From NCBI GenBank assembly GCA_903869595.1, contig CAIPZV010000036.1:1-36292 (forward strand): DNA of 36,292 nucleotides. The letters are read 5' to 3'. Below are positions 1 to 9,042 of the stretch, in pieces. The notes beneath the pieces were generated by a model. That model did no database searches. It was not told where the DNA came from and saw nothing but the letters and a program-made list of their open reading frames with translations. Made by a program: the position numbers and the translations under genes. Position 1 is the first letter of the stretch; each line of letters starts with the position of its first letter. Origin of the DNA: an uncultured beta proteobacterium (lineage in GTDB: Bacteria > Pseudomonadota > Gammaproteobacteria > Burkholderiales > Burkholderiaceae_C).

Positions 1-77
1 GCAAGCGGCCAGGTCGGCGCTCCCACCCGCATAATCTGTCGCTAAACGCTCCCCAATTCAATTGCCAGGACCTATCC

Positions 78-650
78 ATGCCCCGCTACCCCCTGCCCGA
101 CCTGAATACCTTGCCCGCCGACATCCAGGAAAAAATTCTGGAAGTGCAAGAAAAATCAGGCTTTATTCCCAATGTGTTTCTGGCGCTGGCGCGCCGTCCG
201 GCCGAGTGGCGGGCGTTTTTTGCCTACCACGATGCGCTGATGTTGCGCGAGGGGTCCAGCCTCTCCAAAGGCGACCGCGAAATGATCATTACCACCACCA
301 GCGCGGCCAACCAATGCCTGTACTGCGTGGTGGCACATGGCGCGCTGCTGCGCATTTACGAGAAAAAGCCCTTGTTGGCCGACCAAGTGGCGACCAATTA
401 CCGCAAGGCCGACATCACGCCGCGCCAGCGCGCCATGCTGGACTTTGCGATGAAAGTTTGCCAGTCCAGCCACACGGTAGAGGACGCCGACTTTGCCTCG
501 CTGCACGCGCATGGTTTTGATGATGAAGATATCTGGGACATCGCAGGCATTACCGCCTTTTTCGGCCTGTCCAACCGGGTGGCCAATGTCAGCGGCATGA
601 TGCCCAACCCTGAGTTCTACATGCTCGGGCGTATGCCCCGCCAAAAATAA
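78..650 (+). CDS. Peroxidase-related (AhpD-fold, carboxymuconolactone decarboxylase superfamily) protein
   Basis: Predicted soluble 190-aa protein of the uncharacterised peroxidase-related branch of the AhpD/CMD superfamily. Residues about 65-95 carry the AhpD-type redox centre: Glu68, then Cys80-Leu-Tyr-Cys83 and His87, the CxxC-x3-H pattern used by AhpD to relay electrons from a thiol donor to a peroxiredoxin. The rest fits the all-helical fold of the family and the length is normal. The ATG start has an AGGA ribosome-binding site at 67-70 with 7-nt spacing, and a possible -10 (CATAAT, 30-35) lies upstream. The next gene follows after 8 nt, so they may be co-transcribed. Peroxide or thiol-disulfide chemistry is likely from the motif, but the physiological substrate is unknown. 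Confidence 0.85.
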   Translation: MPRYPLPDLNTLPADIQEKILEVQEKSGFIPNVFLALARRPAEWRAFFAYHDALMLREGSSLSKGDREMIITTTSAANQCLYCVVAHGALLRIYEKKPLLADQVATNYRKADITPRQRAMLDFAMKVCQSSHTVEDADFASLHAHGFDDEDIWDIAGITAFFGLSNRVANVSGMMPNPEFYMLGRMPRQK

Positions 651-658
651 AACGCGCT

Positions 659-2647
659 ATGCCTAGCCCGTTCGTGCAGACGCAGCAAGGCCCGATTCAA
701 AAAGGCGCGCAAGCGCCCTGTCTCTCGCCGGGCTTGGCCTGTGTAAGCACTTTGTTTTTTCAGTTCCGCAATGCGCGCCCGTCTGAACCAAAGGCTTCTC
801 CCCCACAGGGCAAGCGCCTGCTACTAAGCGCCCGCTTACACGCCACGCTAAGCCGTCTGCTACTGGCTCTGGCCTGGTGCGCTTGCGCCCAAGCCCAAAC
901 CACTACGCCGGCAGGCAGCGCCCAGCCCGAAGGCGCCAGCACGATTGCGCAAAACCCCGGCTGGCATTTTCAGAAACAAGCCGTCGCAGCGGCCAACCCT
1001 TTGGCCACCGAAGCGGGTTACGCCATGCTGGCAGCCGGTGGCAGCGCGGTAGATGCCGCCATCGCCGTACAAATGGTGCTGAGCCTGGTGGAACCGCAAA
1101 GCAGCGGCATTGGCGGTGGGGCATTTTTAGTGCACTTTGACGGCAAAAACGTGCAAGCCTACGACGGGCGCGAAACCGCTCCCGCGCAAGCCGGGCCGGA
1201 TTTATTCTTGGGGCCGGACGCTAAGCCCCTACCAATGAAGCAGGCCACGATCGGAGGGCGCGCGGTAGGCGTACCTGGCGCGCTGCGCATGCTGGCCATG
1301 GCGCATACGGCGCACGGCAAATTGCCTTGGGCTTTTTTGTTTGCGCCCGCCATACGCCTGGCCCGCGACGGCTTTGCCGTAAGCCCGCGCCTGGCGGCTT
1401 TGCTGGCGGGCGAAACCGCACTGCAAAAAGACCCGGTAGCAGCTCAGTATTTTTATGATGCGCAAGGCCGCCCATGGCCCGCCGGCCATCTGTTGCGCAA
1501 CCCAGAGCTAGCCGCGGTGTTGCAGCGCATCGCCAGCGAAGGCCCAGACGCTTTGATGACGGGCGACGTTGCGCAAGCCATGGTGAACGCGGTGCGCCAA
1601 CACCCCAGCAACCCCGGCCTGCTGCAACTGAGCGACCTGGCCGCTTACCGACCCTTGCTGCGCCAGCCCTTGTGCACCAACTACCGCGTAGCACCCAAAA
1701 CCTATCGCCTGTGCGGCATGCCGCCGCCAAGTTCGGGCATGCTGACCATCGCCTCTATTCTGGGCACCCTGGACTTCACGCCAGCGGCCAGCCTGCCCTT
1801 CACCGGCGGACAGCCCGGGGCCGACTGGCTGCACCTGTACTTGGAAGCCTCGCGCCTGGCCTTTGCCGACCGCGCTGCTTATGTGGCGGACCCGGCGTTT
1901 ACCCCGGCCCCAGCGGGCGACTGGCTCAGCCTGGTGCAGCCCGCTTACCTGCAAGCACGCGCCGCGGCCATTGCAGCGCAAGGCCAGGCCATGCCGCAAG
2001 TGCAGGCGGGCACCCCAGGCGAAGTGCCAAGGCCGCTGAGTTGGGCGCCTATGCCAGAACAAACCGAGCACGGCACCTCGCATATCTCGGTGCTAGACCG
2101 CTGGGGCCATGCGCTGGCGATGACCACCACCATCGAAGACGCCTTTGGCGCACGCCTGATGGTGAACCGAGGCAAGGGCCTGCTTGGCGGCTTTTTACTC
2201 AATAACCAACTCACCGATTTCAGCTTCAGCCCCAGCGGCGCCGATGGCAAACCGGTAGCCAACCGGGTGCAGCCGGGCAAGCGGCCCCGCTCGTCCATGG
2301 CGCCCACCTTGGTGTTTGACGCGGACAGCGGCGCCTTGCAATTGAGCGGCGGCAGCCCTGGCGGCGCCTTCATCATCCACTTCACCGCCAAAACCCTGTA
2401 CGGCGTGCTGCGCTGGGGCCTGAGCCCGCAGGCGGCGATTGACCTGCCCAATTTCGCCAGCCTAGAGGGCGCCACCTTTTTGGAAAAAGGCCGCTTTGCC
2501 CCGAGCACCGCCGCAAGCTTGCAATCGCGCGGCCACCAGGTGCTGGAAATACCGCTCACCAGCGGCTTGCAAGTGCTGGCGCGCGAGCCCGGCGGCTGGG
2601 CCGGTGGGGCGGACGGCCGTCGCGAAGGCGTGGTGCTGGGCGACTGA
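659..2647 (+). CDS. ggt: Gamma-glutamyltransferase (glutathione hydrolase), exported
   Basis: Periplasmic Ntn-hydrolase that cleaves or transfers the gamma-glutamyl group of glutathione and related peptides. It matures by autocleavage into two subunits. The nucleophile is the Thr in the HGTSHIS motif (Thr473 from this start), matching the family's TxHxS pattern. Also visible are the substrate-binding RETAP motif near residue 174, the RPRSSMAPT motif, and the GGSPGG oxyanion loop near residue 568. A signal-peptide core (residues about 65-77, ending Ala-Gln-Ala) sits unusually far from the ATG. The true start is therefore probably downstream, for example a TTG near 734 or 752, because no in-frame ATG or clear ribosome-binding site lies nearby. 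Its length of 662 aa against about 580 for E. coli Ggt is explained by this. Confidence 0.9.
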   Translation: MPSPFVQTQQGPIQKGAQAPCLSPGLACVSTLFFQFRNARPSEPKASPPQGKRLLLSARLHATLSRLLLALAWCACAQAQTTTPAGSAQPEGASTIAQNPGWHFQKQAVAAANPLATEAGYAMLAAGGSAVDAAIAVQMVLSLVEPQSSGIGGGAFLVHFDGKNVQAYDGRETAPAQAGPDLFLGPDAKPLPMKQATIGGRAVGVPGALRMLAMAHTAHGKLPWAFLFAPAIRLARDGFAVSPRLAALLAGETALQKDPVAAQYFYDAQGRPWPAGHLLRNPELAAVLQRIASEGPDALMTGDVAQAMVNAVRQHPSNPGLLQLSDLAAYRPLLRQPLCTNYRVAPKTYRLCGMPPPSSGMLTIASILGTLDFTPAASLPFTGGQPGADWLHLYLEASRLAFADRAAYVADPAFTPAPAGDWLSLVQPAYLQARAAAIAAQGQAMPQVQAGTPGEVPRPLSWAPMPEQTEHGTSHISVLDRWGHALAMTTTIEDAFGARLMVNRGKGLLGGFLLNNQLTDFSFSPSGADGKPVANRVQPGKRPRSSMAPTLVFDADSGALQLSGGSPGGAFIIHFTAKTLYGVLRWGLSPQAAIDLPNFASLEGATFLEKGRFAPSTAASLQSRGHQVLEIPLTSGLQVLAREPGGWAGGADGRREGVVLGD

Positions 2648-2662
2648 GCCGGGCCCCACTCC

Positions 2663-2668
2663 TACAAT
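2663..2668 (+). promoter_or_regulatory. Candidate -10 box (TACAAT) for a leaderless dnaG transcript
   Basis: TACAAT ends 6 nt before the dnaG ATG, and no Shine-Dalgarno sequence is present between the ggt stop and dnaG. A start of transcription about 7 nt past the box would fall on the ATG itself, implying leaderless translation. There is no good -35 at 16-18 nt, so this rests on the -10 and its position only. Confidence 0.4.
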
Positions 2669-2674
2669 CCCGCG

Positions 2675-4564
2675 ATGGCGATCCCCCAGACTTTTATCCA
2701 GGAATTGTTGGCCCGGGCCGACATTGTGGACATCGTCGGGCGCTATGTGCAGCTCAAAAAAGGCGGCGCCAATTTCATGGGCTTGTGCCCTTTTCATGGC
2801 GAAAAATCCCCCTCGTTTTCGGTCAGCCCCAGCAAACAGTTTTTCCATTGCTTTGGCTGCGGCAAAAACGGTAACGCCATTGGCTTTTTGATGGACCACG
2901 CCGGTATGAGCTTTGTCGAGGCGGTGCAGGACCTGGCGCAGCAATTTGGCATGCAAGTGCCGCAAGAAGACGCCTCGCCGCAAGACCGTGCCCGCGCCCA
3001 AGAGCAAAAAGAGAAGCAGCACACGTTGACCAGCGTGCTGGAAAAAGCCGGTGAGGCCTACCGGCGCCAACTCAAAGACGCGCCGCGCGCAGTGGCCTAC
3101 CTGAAAGGGCGCGGCCTCTCCGGCGAAGTGGCCAAGCGTTTCGGCCTGGGCTACGCGCCCGAAGGCTGGCGCAGTCTGGCCAGCGTGTTCCCGCAGTACG
3201 ACGACCCGCTGCTGGTAGAAAGCGGCTTGGTCATCAGCAATGCCGAAGAAGGCAGCGAGGAAAAGCGCTACGACCGCTTCCGCGACCGGGTGATGTTCCC
3301 CATCCGCAATATCAAAGGCGAGTGCATAGGCTTTGGTGGCCGTGTACTGGGCGACGAAAAGCCCAAATACCTCAATTCGCCCGAGACGCCTGTATTTAGC
3401 AAAGGGCGCGAGCTCTACGGCCTATTTGAGGCACGCGCGCATTTGCGCGAAAAAGGCTATGCGCTGGTCACCGAAGGCTATATGGACGTGGTGGCGCTGG
3501 CGCAGCTGGGCTTTCCCAATGCGGTGGCCACCCTGGGTACCGCCTGTACGCCGGACCATGTGCAAAAGCTGTTCCGGTTTACCGACGCAGTGGTATTCAG
3601 CTTTGACGGCGACAGCGCAGGGCGGCGCGCGGCGCGCAAAGCGCTGGACGGCGCCCTGGCCTACGCCAGCGATGTGCGCAGCATTAAATTTTTATTTCTT
3701 CCTGAAGAGCATGACCCGGACAGCTTTATCCGCGCCCACGGCAGCGAAGCCTTTGCACAGGCGGTGGCCACGGCTACGCCGCTCAGCCGCTTTTTGGTGG
3801 AGGCGGCCAGCGAAGGCTGCGAATTGCACAGCGCCGAAGGCCGCGCCCATATGTCCAGCAACGCCAAGCCCTTGTGGAGCGCCCTGCCCGAAGGCGCGCT
3901 CAAGCTGCAATTGCTGAGCGAAATCGCTGACTTGGTGCAGCTCACTACGCGGGAGTTATCCCAGCTATGGCGGCCTGGCCAAGGCTATGCGGGCGGCGCG
4001 GCACGCAAATCGGACAAAAGCGCCAAGCCACGCGGCAACTGGGATGACGCGGCGCAGGGCACCCGTACCTGGAGCCCGTATGGCGCGCGGGCTCGCGCCC
4101 CGGCCCGCGCTGGCCTGCGCGCCCAACCGGCCAGCCGCGCAGAACACGCGGCGCGCATCTTGTTGGCACAAAGCCATTTGTGGGCCGATCTGTCCAATGA
4201 AGACCAGGCCATGCTGTGCGAGCAAGCAGCCCCACTGGCGCAGCTCTTTGTCTGGCTGGAGAGCCAGCTGCACGAGCAAGGCCCCTTGAACTGGACCGCG
4301 CTGCGCGGCGAATTGGCCGGGCAGGACTTTGAAGACCTGGCGCTGCGCTTGATGGGCGGGGCCACCGTGCCCTCGGAACACAGCGAGGAGGCCGCGCTGG
4401 ATTTGCGCGACGTCCTTAAGCGCCTGAGCATTGATCGGCTAACCACCCATATGACCGCAATTGCCGCCCAGGTGGCCGACCCCGAGGTGCGCCAGCGCTA
4501 CCGCACCTTGGAAACACGAAAAAAAGCGCTAATTGAAGAATTAGAATCGGTAAAATTGGTATAA
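2675..4564 (+). CDS. dnaG: DNA primase
   Basis: Synthesises RNA primers at the replication fork, working with the DnaB helicase. The N-terminal CHC2 zinc-binding domain has Cys38, His41, Cys59 and Cys62. The Toprim catalytic core shows Glu267 in VTEGYMDV and the Asp311-Gly-Asp313 metal site, almost the same positions as E. coli Glu265, Asp309 and Asp311. A low-complexity Ala/Arg-rich linker (about residues 440-490) precedes the C-terminal helicase-interacting domain. The length (629 aa) is slightly above E. coli's 581. It lies directly before rpoD as in the classical macromolecular-synthesis operon, but ggt rather than rpsU is upstream. The stop codon is embedded in the -10 box of the rpoD promoter. 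Confidence 0.97.
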   Translation: MAIPQTFIQELLARADIVDIVGRYVQLKKGGANFMGLCPFHGEKSPSFSVSPSKQFFHCFGCGKNGNAIGFLMDHAGMSFVEAVQDLAQQFGMQVPQEDASPQDRARAQEQKEKQHTLTSVLEKAGEAYRRQLKDAPRAVAYLKGRGLSGEVAKRFGLGYAPEGWRSLASVFPQYDDPLLVESGLVISNAEEGSEEKRYDRFRDRVMFPIRNIKGECIGFGGRVLGDEKPKYLNSPETPVFSKGRELYGLFEARAHLREKGYALVTEGYMDVVALAQLGFPNAVATLGTACTPDHVQKLFRFTDAVVFSFDGDSAGRRAARKALDGALAYASDVRSIKFLFLPEEHDPDSFIRAHGSEAFAQAVATATPLSRFLVEAASEGCELHSAEGRAHMSSNAKPLWSALPEGALKLQLLSEIADLVQLTTRELSQLWRPGQGYAGGAARKSDKSAKPRGNWDDAAQGTRTWSPYGARARAPARAGLRAQPASRAEHAARILLAQSHLWADLSNEDQAMLCEQAAPLAQLFVWLESQLHEQGPLNWTALRGELAGQDFEDLALRLMGGATVPSEHSEEAALDLRDVLKRLSIDRLTTHMTAIAAQVADPEVRQRYRTLETRKKALIEELESVKLV

Positions 4565-4565
4565 T
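4557..4565 (+). promoter_or_regulatory. Extended -10 promoter for rpoD, overlapping the dnaG stop codon
   Basis: The sequence TGG-TATAAT is a perfect extended -10 (TGn plus consensus hexamer at 4560-4565). The dnaG TAA stop (4562-4564) lies inside the hexamer. A TTGAAG at 4533-4538 is 21 nt away, too far for a normal -35, which is consistent with reliance on the TGn element. It would let rpoD be expressed independently of dnaG, with a leader of about 215 nt. Confidence 0.6.
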
Positions 4566-4786
4566 CCACGGTTTTCCGGCAAGAGCGACAGCAGTACCTC
4601 CGGCACCGGCCACGCAGTGACACCGATCACCCAGGCCATCCGACCGCAAGGGCTGCAATCCAAATGTTCGCCCGCACAGCTTGCCCCCACGTTCCCGACT
4701 TGTCTTTTATAGGTCTGCGCTTGTCTGCAAGCGCATGGCTTTGTTGATGCCGCCATCCGATCCTCTTCATCACTGAAGGTTGAACC
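4566..4786 (+). promoter_or_regulatory. Long structured 5' leader of rpoD
   Basis: About 220 nt lie between the rpoD promoter and its ATG. The clearest structure is a perfect 8-bp hairpin, TGCGCTTG/CAAGCGCA with a 4-nt loop (4716-4735). An ATGGC/GCCAT pairing follows (arms near 4735-4739 and 4752-4756). A GAAGG ribosome-binding site sits just before the start codon. I see no convincing small ORF and do not recognise a known riboswitch or leader family. The region may control rpoD translation or stability, which is inference. Confidence 0.4.
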
Positions 4787-7687
4787 ATGCCTACACCAAA
4801 AAACAAAAAAGCGTCCAAGCCCGCTGCCAAAAAGCCTGTGGCGAAACAAACCGTGCCAATGAAAAAAGCGCCCGCATCCAAAGCCAAGCCAGTGGCGGCT
4901 AAAAAAGTGATGGCCAAACCCGCCAAGGCTGCGGCGAAGCCCATGGCTAAAACTGCACCTAAGCCCGCTGCAAAAAGCGCCGCTAAAACCAAAGCAGTCG
5001 CAGCGCCAGCCAAAAAAGCGGTAGTTACAAGCAAGGCACAAGCAGCATTAAGCAAAGCAAAGGCAATCGTAAAAAGCAGCGCCAAAGCGAGCCCAAAAAA
5101 AATGGTGGCAGTAAAAAAATCTGCAGCACCTGCCAAAAAAGCAGTGGCCGTCAAATCGACCGCAAAAAATAATGCAACAATCAGCAAAAAAGTAAGTAAT
5201 AAAACCCCAGCAAAGGCCAATAGCAAAACCTCTAAAGTTTCTAAACCGAACATCCCGGCGAAAGCGAAAAGCGCTGCGCCACTTAAAAAGCCTCTTCCAG
5301 TCAAAGCCAAAGCGTCACCCGTACCGGTGTCCAAGGCGGTACCCAAGAAATCCATGCCAAAAGTTAGTTCCTCTGTGCCTGTCACCACGTCCAAAAAGTC
5401 CAGCGCTGCGCCTGCAGCCAAACCCGAAGTCAAAAAAACCGCCGCCATAGCGGCAAAGCCGGCTCCTGTAGCCGCAAAGCCCGCGGCTAAAGAGAAAGCC
5501 GCTGCACCGAAAGCGGACCCAAAAAAGACCGCTGCCACTGCGCCCGCCAAAGCGGATAGCAAAAAAGCAGTTGCAACCGCACCGGCCAAAGCACCGGCCA
5601 AGCCCGCAGCCAAACCCGCGCCCAAGGCGAAAGCCAAGGGCAAGGGCGCATTGGGCGATGGCGACGACACCGATTTGTCCGACATCGAAGCGGAATTAGA
5701 AGTCGAGCCAGTGGCAGCGGACAGCACCGAAAAAGTCAAGCCACTGCGCATGAAGATCAGCCAGGCCAAGGCCCGCGCGCTGATGAAAGAATTTGGTTTA
5801 GAGCAAACCATTCTTTCCGAAGAAGAAAAAGTCAAACACCGCCTGGCGTTTATCGAAATGGTCAAGCTTGGCCGCACGCGCGGTTACCTGACGCATGGCG
5901 AGATTTCTGACCACTTGCCCGGCAAACTGGTGGAAACCGAGACGCTGGAAGTGGTGATCTCCATGCTCAATGACATGGGCGTTGCCGTCTATGAGCAAAC
6001 GCCGGACACCGAAACCCTGTTGCTCAACAACAATGTGGCAACTGCAGCCACCGAAGCCGAGGCAGAAGAAGAAGCCGAAGCGGCTCTTTCTACCGTGGAC
6101 AGCGAGTTTGGCCGCACCACCGACCCCGTGCGAATGTACATGCGCGAGATGGGCACCGTCGAGCTGCTGACCCGCGAAGGCGAAATTGAAATTGCCAAGC
6201 GTATTGAAGGCGGCCTGATGGCGATGATGGAAGCGATCTCCGGCTCGCCTGCGTCCATCGAAGAAGTCTTGCGCCTGGGTGAGGAAATCCGCGAAGACAA
6301 GGTGGTGATTACCACCATCGTGGACGGATTTTCCAACCCCAACGAGGCCGATGACTATGTGGCCGAGGAAGACTTTGACGAGTTTGATGCCGATGACGAC
6401 GACGACGGTAAAGGCGGCTCCAAGGCGCTCACCAAGAAGCTAGAAGAGCTCAAGCGCGAAGCGCTTATCCGTTTTGACCGCCTGCGCGAGCTCGATGGCG
6501 TGATGCGCAAGCATTTGATGAAAGAAGGCTATGGCTCACCCGCGTATTCAAAGGCGCAAAAGCAACTAAGCGAAGAGTTGATGACCATCCGCTTCACGGC
6601 CAAGGCGATTGAAAAACTCTGCGAGATGGTGCGCGGGCAGGTCGATGAAATTCGCAAGAAAGAGCGCGAGCTGCGCCGCATCATTGTGGATAAGTGCGGC
6701 TACAGCCAGGACAACTTCATCGCCGAATTCAGTGGCCGCGACAAGAACGGAAACAAAGTCGCCAGTAATTTACTCAATGTGAAGTGGATCGAAAAACAAG
6801 CCGCCGCTGGTAAGCCCTACAGCGCAGTGATGGCGCGCAATATTCCTCCGGTGCAAGAAATCCAGCAACGCCTGGTGGATTTACAAGCCCGCGTAGTAGT
6901 GCCTTTGGACCAGCTCAAAGACATCAACAAGCGCATGAACCAGGGCGAGGCGTCCAGCCGCTCGGCCAAGCGCGAAATGATCGAAGCCAATTTGCGTTTG
7001 GTCATCTCCATTGCCAAGAAATACACCAACCGTGGCTTGCAGTTCCTCGATTTAATCCAGGAAGGCAATATCGGTTTGATGAAAGCCGTAGACAAGTTTG
7101 AATACCGTCGCGGCTACAAGTTCTCCACCTATGCCACTTGGTGGATCCGCCAAGCCATTACCCGCTCGATTGCCGACCAGGCGCGCACCATCCGGATTCC
7201 GGTGCACATGATCGAGACCATCAACAAGATGAACCGCATCAGCCGCCAGCATTTGCAAGAGTTTGGCTTTGAGCCCGATGCGTCGGTGCTGGCCGAGCGC
7301 ATGGAAATACCAGAAGACAAAATCCGCAAGATCATGAAGATCGCCAAAGAGCCGATTTCCATGGAAACCCCGATTGGTGACGATGACGACAGCCACTTGG
7401 GCGATTTCATCGAAGACGGCGCCAATACCGCGCCCATGGAAGCGGCCATGCAAGCAGGTTTGCGCGATGTGGTCAAAGACATTCTGGACAGCCTGACGCC
7501 GCGCGAAGCCAAAGTGCTGCGCATGCGCTTTGGTATCGAGATGGCCAGCGACCACACACTCGAAGAAGTGGGCAAACAGTTTGACGTGACGCGCGAGCGC
7601 ATTCGCCAAATCGAAGCTAAGGCGCTGCGCAAGCTCAAGCACCCCAGCCGCAGCGACAAACTGCGCAGCTTCACCGATACTTTGTAG
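4787..7687 (+). CDS. rpoD: Primary sigma factor RpoD (sigma-70) with a very long Lys/Ala/Pro-rich N-terminal extension
   Basis: Housekeeping sigma subunit that gives RNA polymerase promoter recognition. Sigma region 1.1 begins near residue 318, region 1.2 near 444 ([11 protein letters not shown]). Next come an acidic non-conserved insert (Glu/Asp runs near 520-545), region 2 with the -10-reading YATWWIRQA helix near 781, region 3, and region 4 with the -35-reading helix-turn-helix close to the C-terminus. Everything from 1.1 onward resembles E. coli RpoD (613 aa). The first 315 or so residues are extra and resemble histone H1-like C-terminal tails, with PAKK, AAKP and KKA units. Shorter extensions of this kind are, to my knowledge, found in Burkholderiales RpoD. 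This one is long, taking the protein to 966 aa. The start has a good GAAGG ribosome-binding site. Confidence 0.97.
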   Translation: MPTPKNKKASKPAAKKPVAKQTVPMKKAPASKAKPVAAKKVMAKPAKAAAKPMAKTAPKPAAKSAAKTKAVAAPAKKAVVTSKAQAALSKAKAIVKSSAKASPKKMVAVKKSAAPAKKAVAVKSTAKNNATISKKVSNKTPAKANSKTSKVSKPNIPAKAKSAAPLKKPLPVKAKASPVPVSKAVPKKSMPKVSSSVPVTTSKKSSAAPAAKPEVKKTAAIAAKPAPVAAKPAAKEKAAAPKADPKKTAATAPAKADSKKAVATAPAKAPAKPAAKPAPKAKAKGKGALGDGDDTDLSDIEAELEVEPVAADSTEKVKPLRMKISQAKARALMKEFGLEQTILSEEEKVKHRLAFIEMVKLGRTRGYLTHGEISDHLPGKLVETETLEVVISMLNDMGVAVYEQTPDTETLLLNNNVATAATEAEAEEEAEAALSTVDSEFGRTTDPVRMYMREMGTVELLTREGEIEIAKRIEGGLMAMMEAISGSPASIEEVLRLGEEIREDKVVITTIVDGFSNPNEADDYVAEEDFDEFDADDDDDGKGGSKALTKKLEELKREALIRFDRLRELDGVMRKHLMKEGYGSPAYSKAQKQLSEELMTIRFTAKAIEKLCEMVRGQVDEIRKKERELRRIIVDKCGYSQDNFIAEFSGRDKNGNKVASNLLNVKWIEKQAAAGKPYSAVMARNIPPVQEIQQRLVDLQARVVVPLDQLKDINKRMNQGEASSRSAKREMIEANLRLVISIAKKYTNRGLQFLDLIQEGNIGLMKAVDKFEYRRGYKFSTYATWWIRQAITRSIADQARTIRIPVHMIETINKMNRISRQHLQEFGFEPDASVLAERMEIPEDKIRKIMKIAKEPISMETPIGDDDDSHLGDFIEDGANTAPMEAAMQAGLRDVVKDILDSLTPREAKVLRMRFGIEMASDHTLEEVGKQFDVTRERIRQIEAKALRKLKHPSRSDKLRSFTDTL
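4799..5640 (+). repeat. Low-complexity Lys/Ala/Pro coding tract inside rpoD
   Basis: About 280 codons are dominated by AAA/AAG, GCN and CCN. They include a near-duplicate unit, [15 protein letters not shown] followed by [15 protein letters not shown] (about 5510-5590). Between about 5030 and 5250 the codon choice shifts towards AAA, GCA and AAT and GC content falls, unlike the flanking gene. Homopolymer A runs of 8 (5095-5102) and 7 (5113-5119) occur. The pattern suggests growth by repeat expansion. Confidence 0.75.
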
Positions 7688-7691
7688 AGCG

Positions 7692-8537
7692 GTGGCAGAG
7701 CACGCCCAGCCGTTTGTGCTGGCCGGCGTCATGGGCTGGCCGGTGGCGCATTCGCGCTCGCCGCTCATCCATGGCCACTGGATCGCCCAACACGGTCTGC
7801 GCGGCGCCTATGTGCCCCTGGCGGTGCAGCCCGCGCAACTGGAGCAGGCCTTGCGCGCGCTGCCGGTGCTAGGCTTTGCGGGTTGCAACCTCACCATTCC
7901 GCACAAAGTGCGGGCCCTGTCTATCCTGGACCAGATCGACCCGATGGCCCGACGCATTGGCGCGGTCAACACCGTGGTAGTGCAGGCTGATGGCAGTTTG
8001 CGCGGCACCAATACCGATGCCTTTGGCTATATCGAAAGCCTGCGCGAGGCCCAGCCCGCTTGGGTGGCGGACCAAGGCCCAGCGGTCGTGCTGGGCGCAG
8101 GTGGTGCATCGCGCGCCGTGCTGTGCGCGCTGATCGATGCGGGCGTGCCGCTGATCCGACTATGCAACCGCGACGCGGTTAAAGCGCAAGCGCTGGCCCA
8201 GGAATTCGGTGCGGTGGTGCAAGCCCTACCCTGGTCCGAACGCCATGCCGCGCTGCAAGACGCGCAACTGCTGGTCAACACCACCAGTCTGGGCATGCAC
8301 GGCCAGGACGCGCTAGACATCCGCTTAGATGCCCTGCCCGCTAAGGCCGTGGTGTCAGACATTGTGTACGTGCCGCGCATCACGCCGCTGCTGGCAGCGG
8401 CCCAGGCGCGTGGCAACCCGATTGCCGAAGGCTTGGGCATGTTGCTACACCAAGCGCGCCCGGCGTTTGCCGCCTGGTTTGGCCCCATGCCCGCTATTTC
8501 TGAATCGCTTTTGCACACGGTGCGCAGTAGTTTGTAA
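7692..8537 (+). CDS. aroE: Shikimate dehydrogenase (NADP+)
   Basis: Reduces 3-dehydroshikimate to shikimate in the chorismate (aromatic amino acid) pathway, in the cytoplasm. The N-terminal substrate domain shows the SRSP shikimate-binding motif, NLTIPHK with the catalytic Lys, and NTDAFGY with the partner Asp. The NADP Rossmann motif is GAGGASRAV near residue 136. At 281 aa it is the usual size. The start is a GTG only 4 nt after the rpoD stop. An internal ATG at the Met-Gly-Trp-Pro of the first strand would delete part of the core sheet, so the GTG is preferred. Probably transcribed with rpoD. Confidence 0.95.
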   Translation: MAEHAQPFVLAGVMGWPVAHSRSPLIHGHWIAQHGLRGAYVPLAVQPAQLEQALRALPVLGFAGCNLTIPHKVRALSILDQIDPMARRIGAVNTVVVQADGSLRGTNTDAFGYIESLREAQPAWVADQGPAVVLGAGGASRAVLCALIDAGVPLIRLCNRDAVKAQALAQEFGAVVQALPWSERHAALQDAQLLVNTTSLGMHGQDALDIRLDALPAKAVVSDIVYVPRITPLLAAAQARGNPIAEGLGMLLHQARPAFAAWFGPMPAISESLLHTVRSSL

Positions 8538-8616
8538 GCCCTTTTTTTTGCCGGGCCCTGCCTGGCGCCCCGTTTTTTACCGATTTTTTCACCGGTTTAT
8601 TCTCCAAGGATTTTTT

Positions 8617-8964
8617 ATGCATACCAGCCCCTCCGGACTCCAATACGAAGACACCGTGCTCGGCGACGGCGATACCGCTGCCGCAGGCCAGCATGTGCGG
8701 GTGCACTACACCGGCTGGCTGTTTGAGGACGGCGAGCAAGGCGAGCAGTTTGACTCCAGCAGAGACCGGGGCGACCCGTTTAGCTTCCGCCTAGGCGCGG
8801 GCATGGTGATCCAGGGCTGGGACGAAGGCGTGGTCGGTATGCAGGTGGGCGGCTGCCGCACCTTGATCATTCCGCCCGAGCTGGGCTACGGCAAGCGCGG
8901 CGCAGGCGGCGTGATACCGCCCAATGCGACCCTGAAGTTCGAGGTCGAGCTACTGTCCGTCTGA
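8617..8964 (+). CDS. FKBP-type peptidyl-prolyl cis-trans isomerase
   Basis: Small single-domain prolyl isomerase (115 aa), probably cytoplasmic since no signal peptide is seen. FKBP hallmarks are in order: VHYTGWL near residue 29, FDSS near 45, the GMVIQGWDEGV core near 62-72, IIPPELGYG near 84-92, and the terminal FEVELLSV strand. The ATG is chosen because an AGGA ribosome-binding site (CCAAGGA, 8604-8610) lies 6 nt upstream and because upstream codons in this frame are antisense to nothing conserved. It precedes the chaperone cluster and may assist protein folding, but a direct functional link is not shown. Confidence 0.93.
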   Translation: MHTSPSGLQYEDTVLGDGDTAAAGQHVRVHYTGWLFEDGEQGEQFDSSRDRGDPFSFRLGAGMVIQGWDEGVVGMQVGGCRTLIIPPELGYGKRGAGGVIPPNATLKFEVELLSV

Positions 8965-9014
8965 GCACGCACCATGCTAGGCCGCCCTCGGCATAGAAAA
9001 AATCGCCAGACGGC

Positions 9015-9042
9015 CTTGAAATAGGCTTGCGGCACCCCATGT
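9015..9042 (+). promoter_or_regulatory. Sigma-32 (heat-shock) promoter for grpE
   Basis: CTTGAAA (9015-9021), a 13-nt spacer and CCCCATGT (9035-9042) match the sigma-32 consensus CTTGAAA-N(11-16)-CCCCATNT. Transcription would begin near 9050, leaving a short leader to the ATG at 9084. No CIRCE inverted repeat is present, so HrcA control is not indicated. Confidence 0.8.

Noticed and set aside
4627..5877. A 416-codon open frame on the - strand opposite rpoD, rich in Ala, Phe and Leu, looking like a membrane protein
   Set aside because: It is the mirror of the AAA/GCN-rich Lys/Ala tract (complement gives TTT and GC-rich codons without stops). No ribosome-binding site, and rpoD is certain in the other strand.
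8538..8616. T-rich gap with weak GC hairpins between aroE and the FKBP gene
   Set aside because: Stems reach only about 4 bp, so I do not call a terminator although one is possible.
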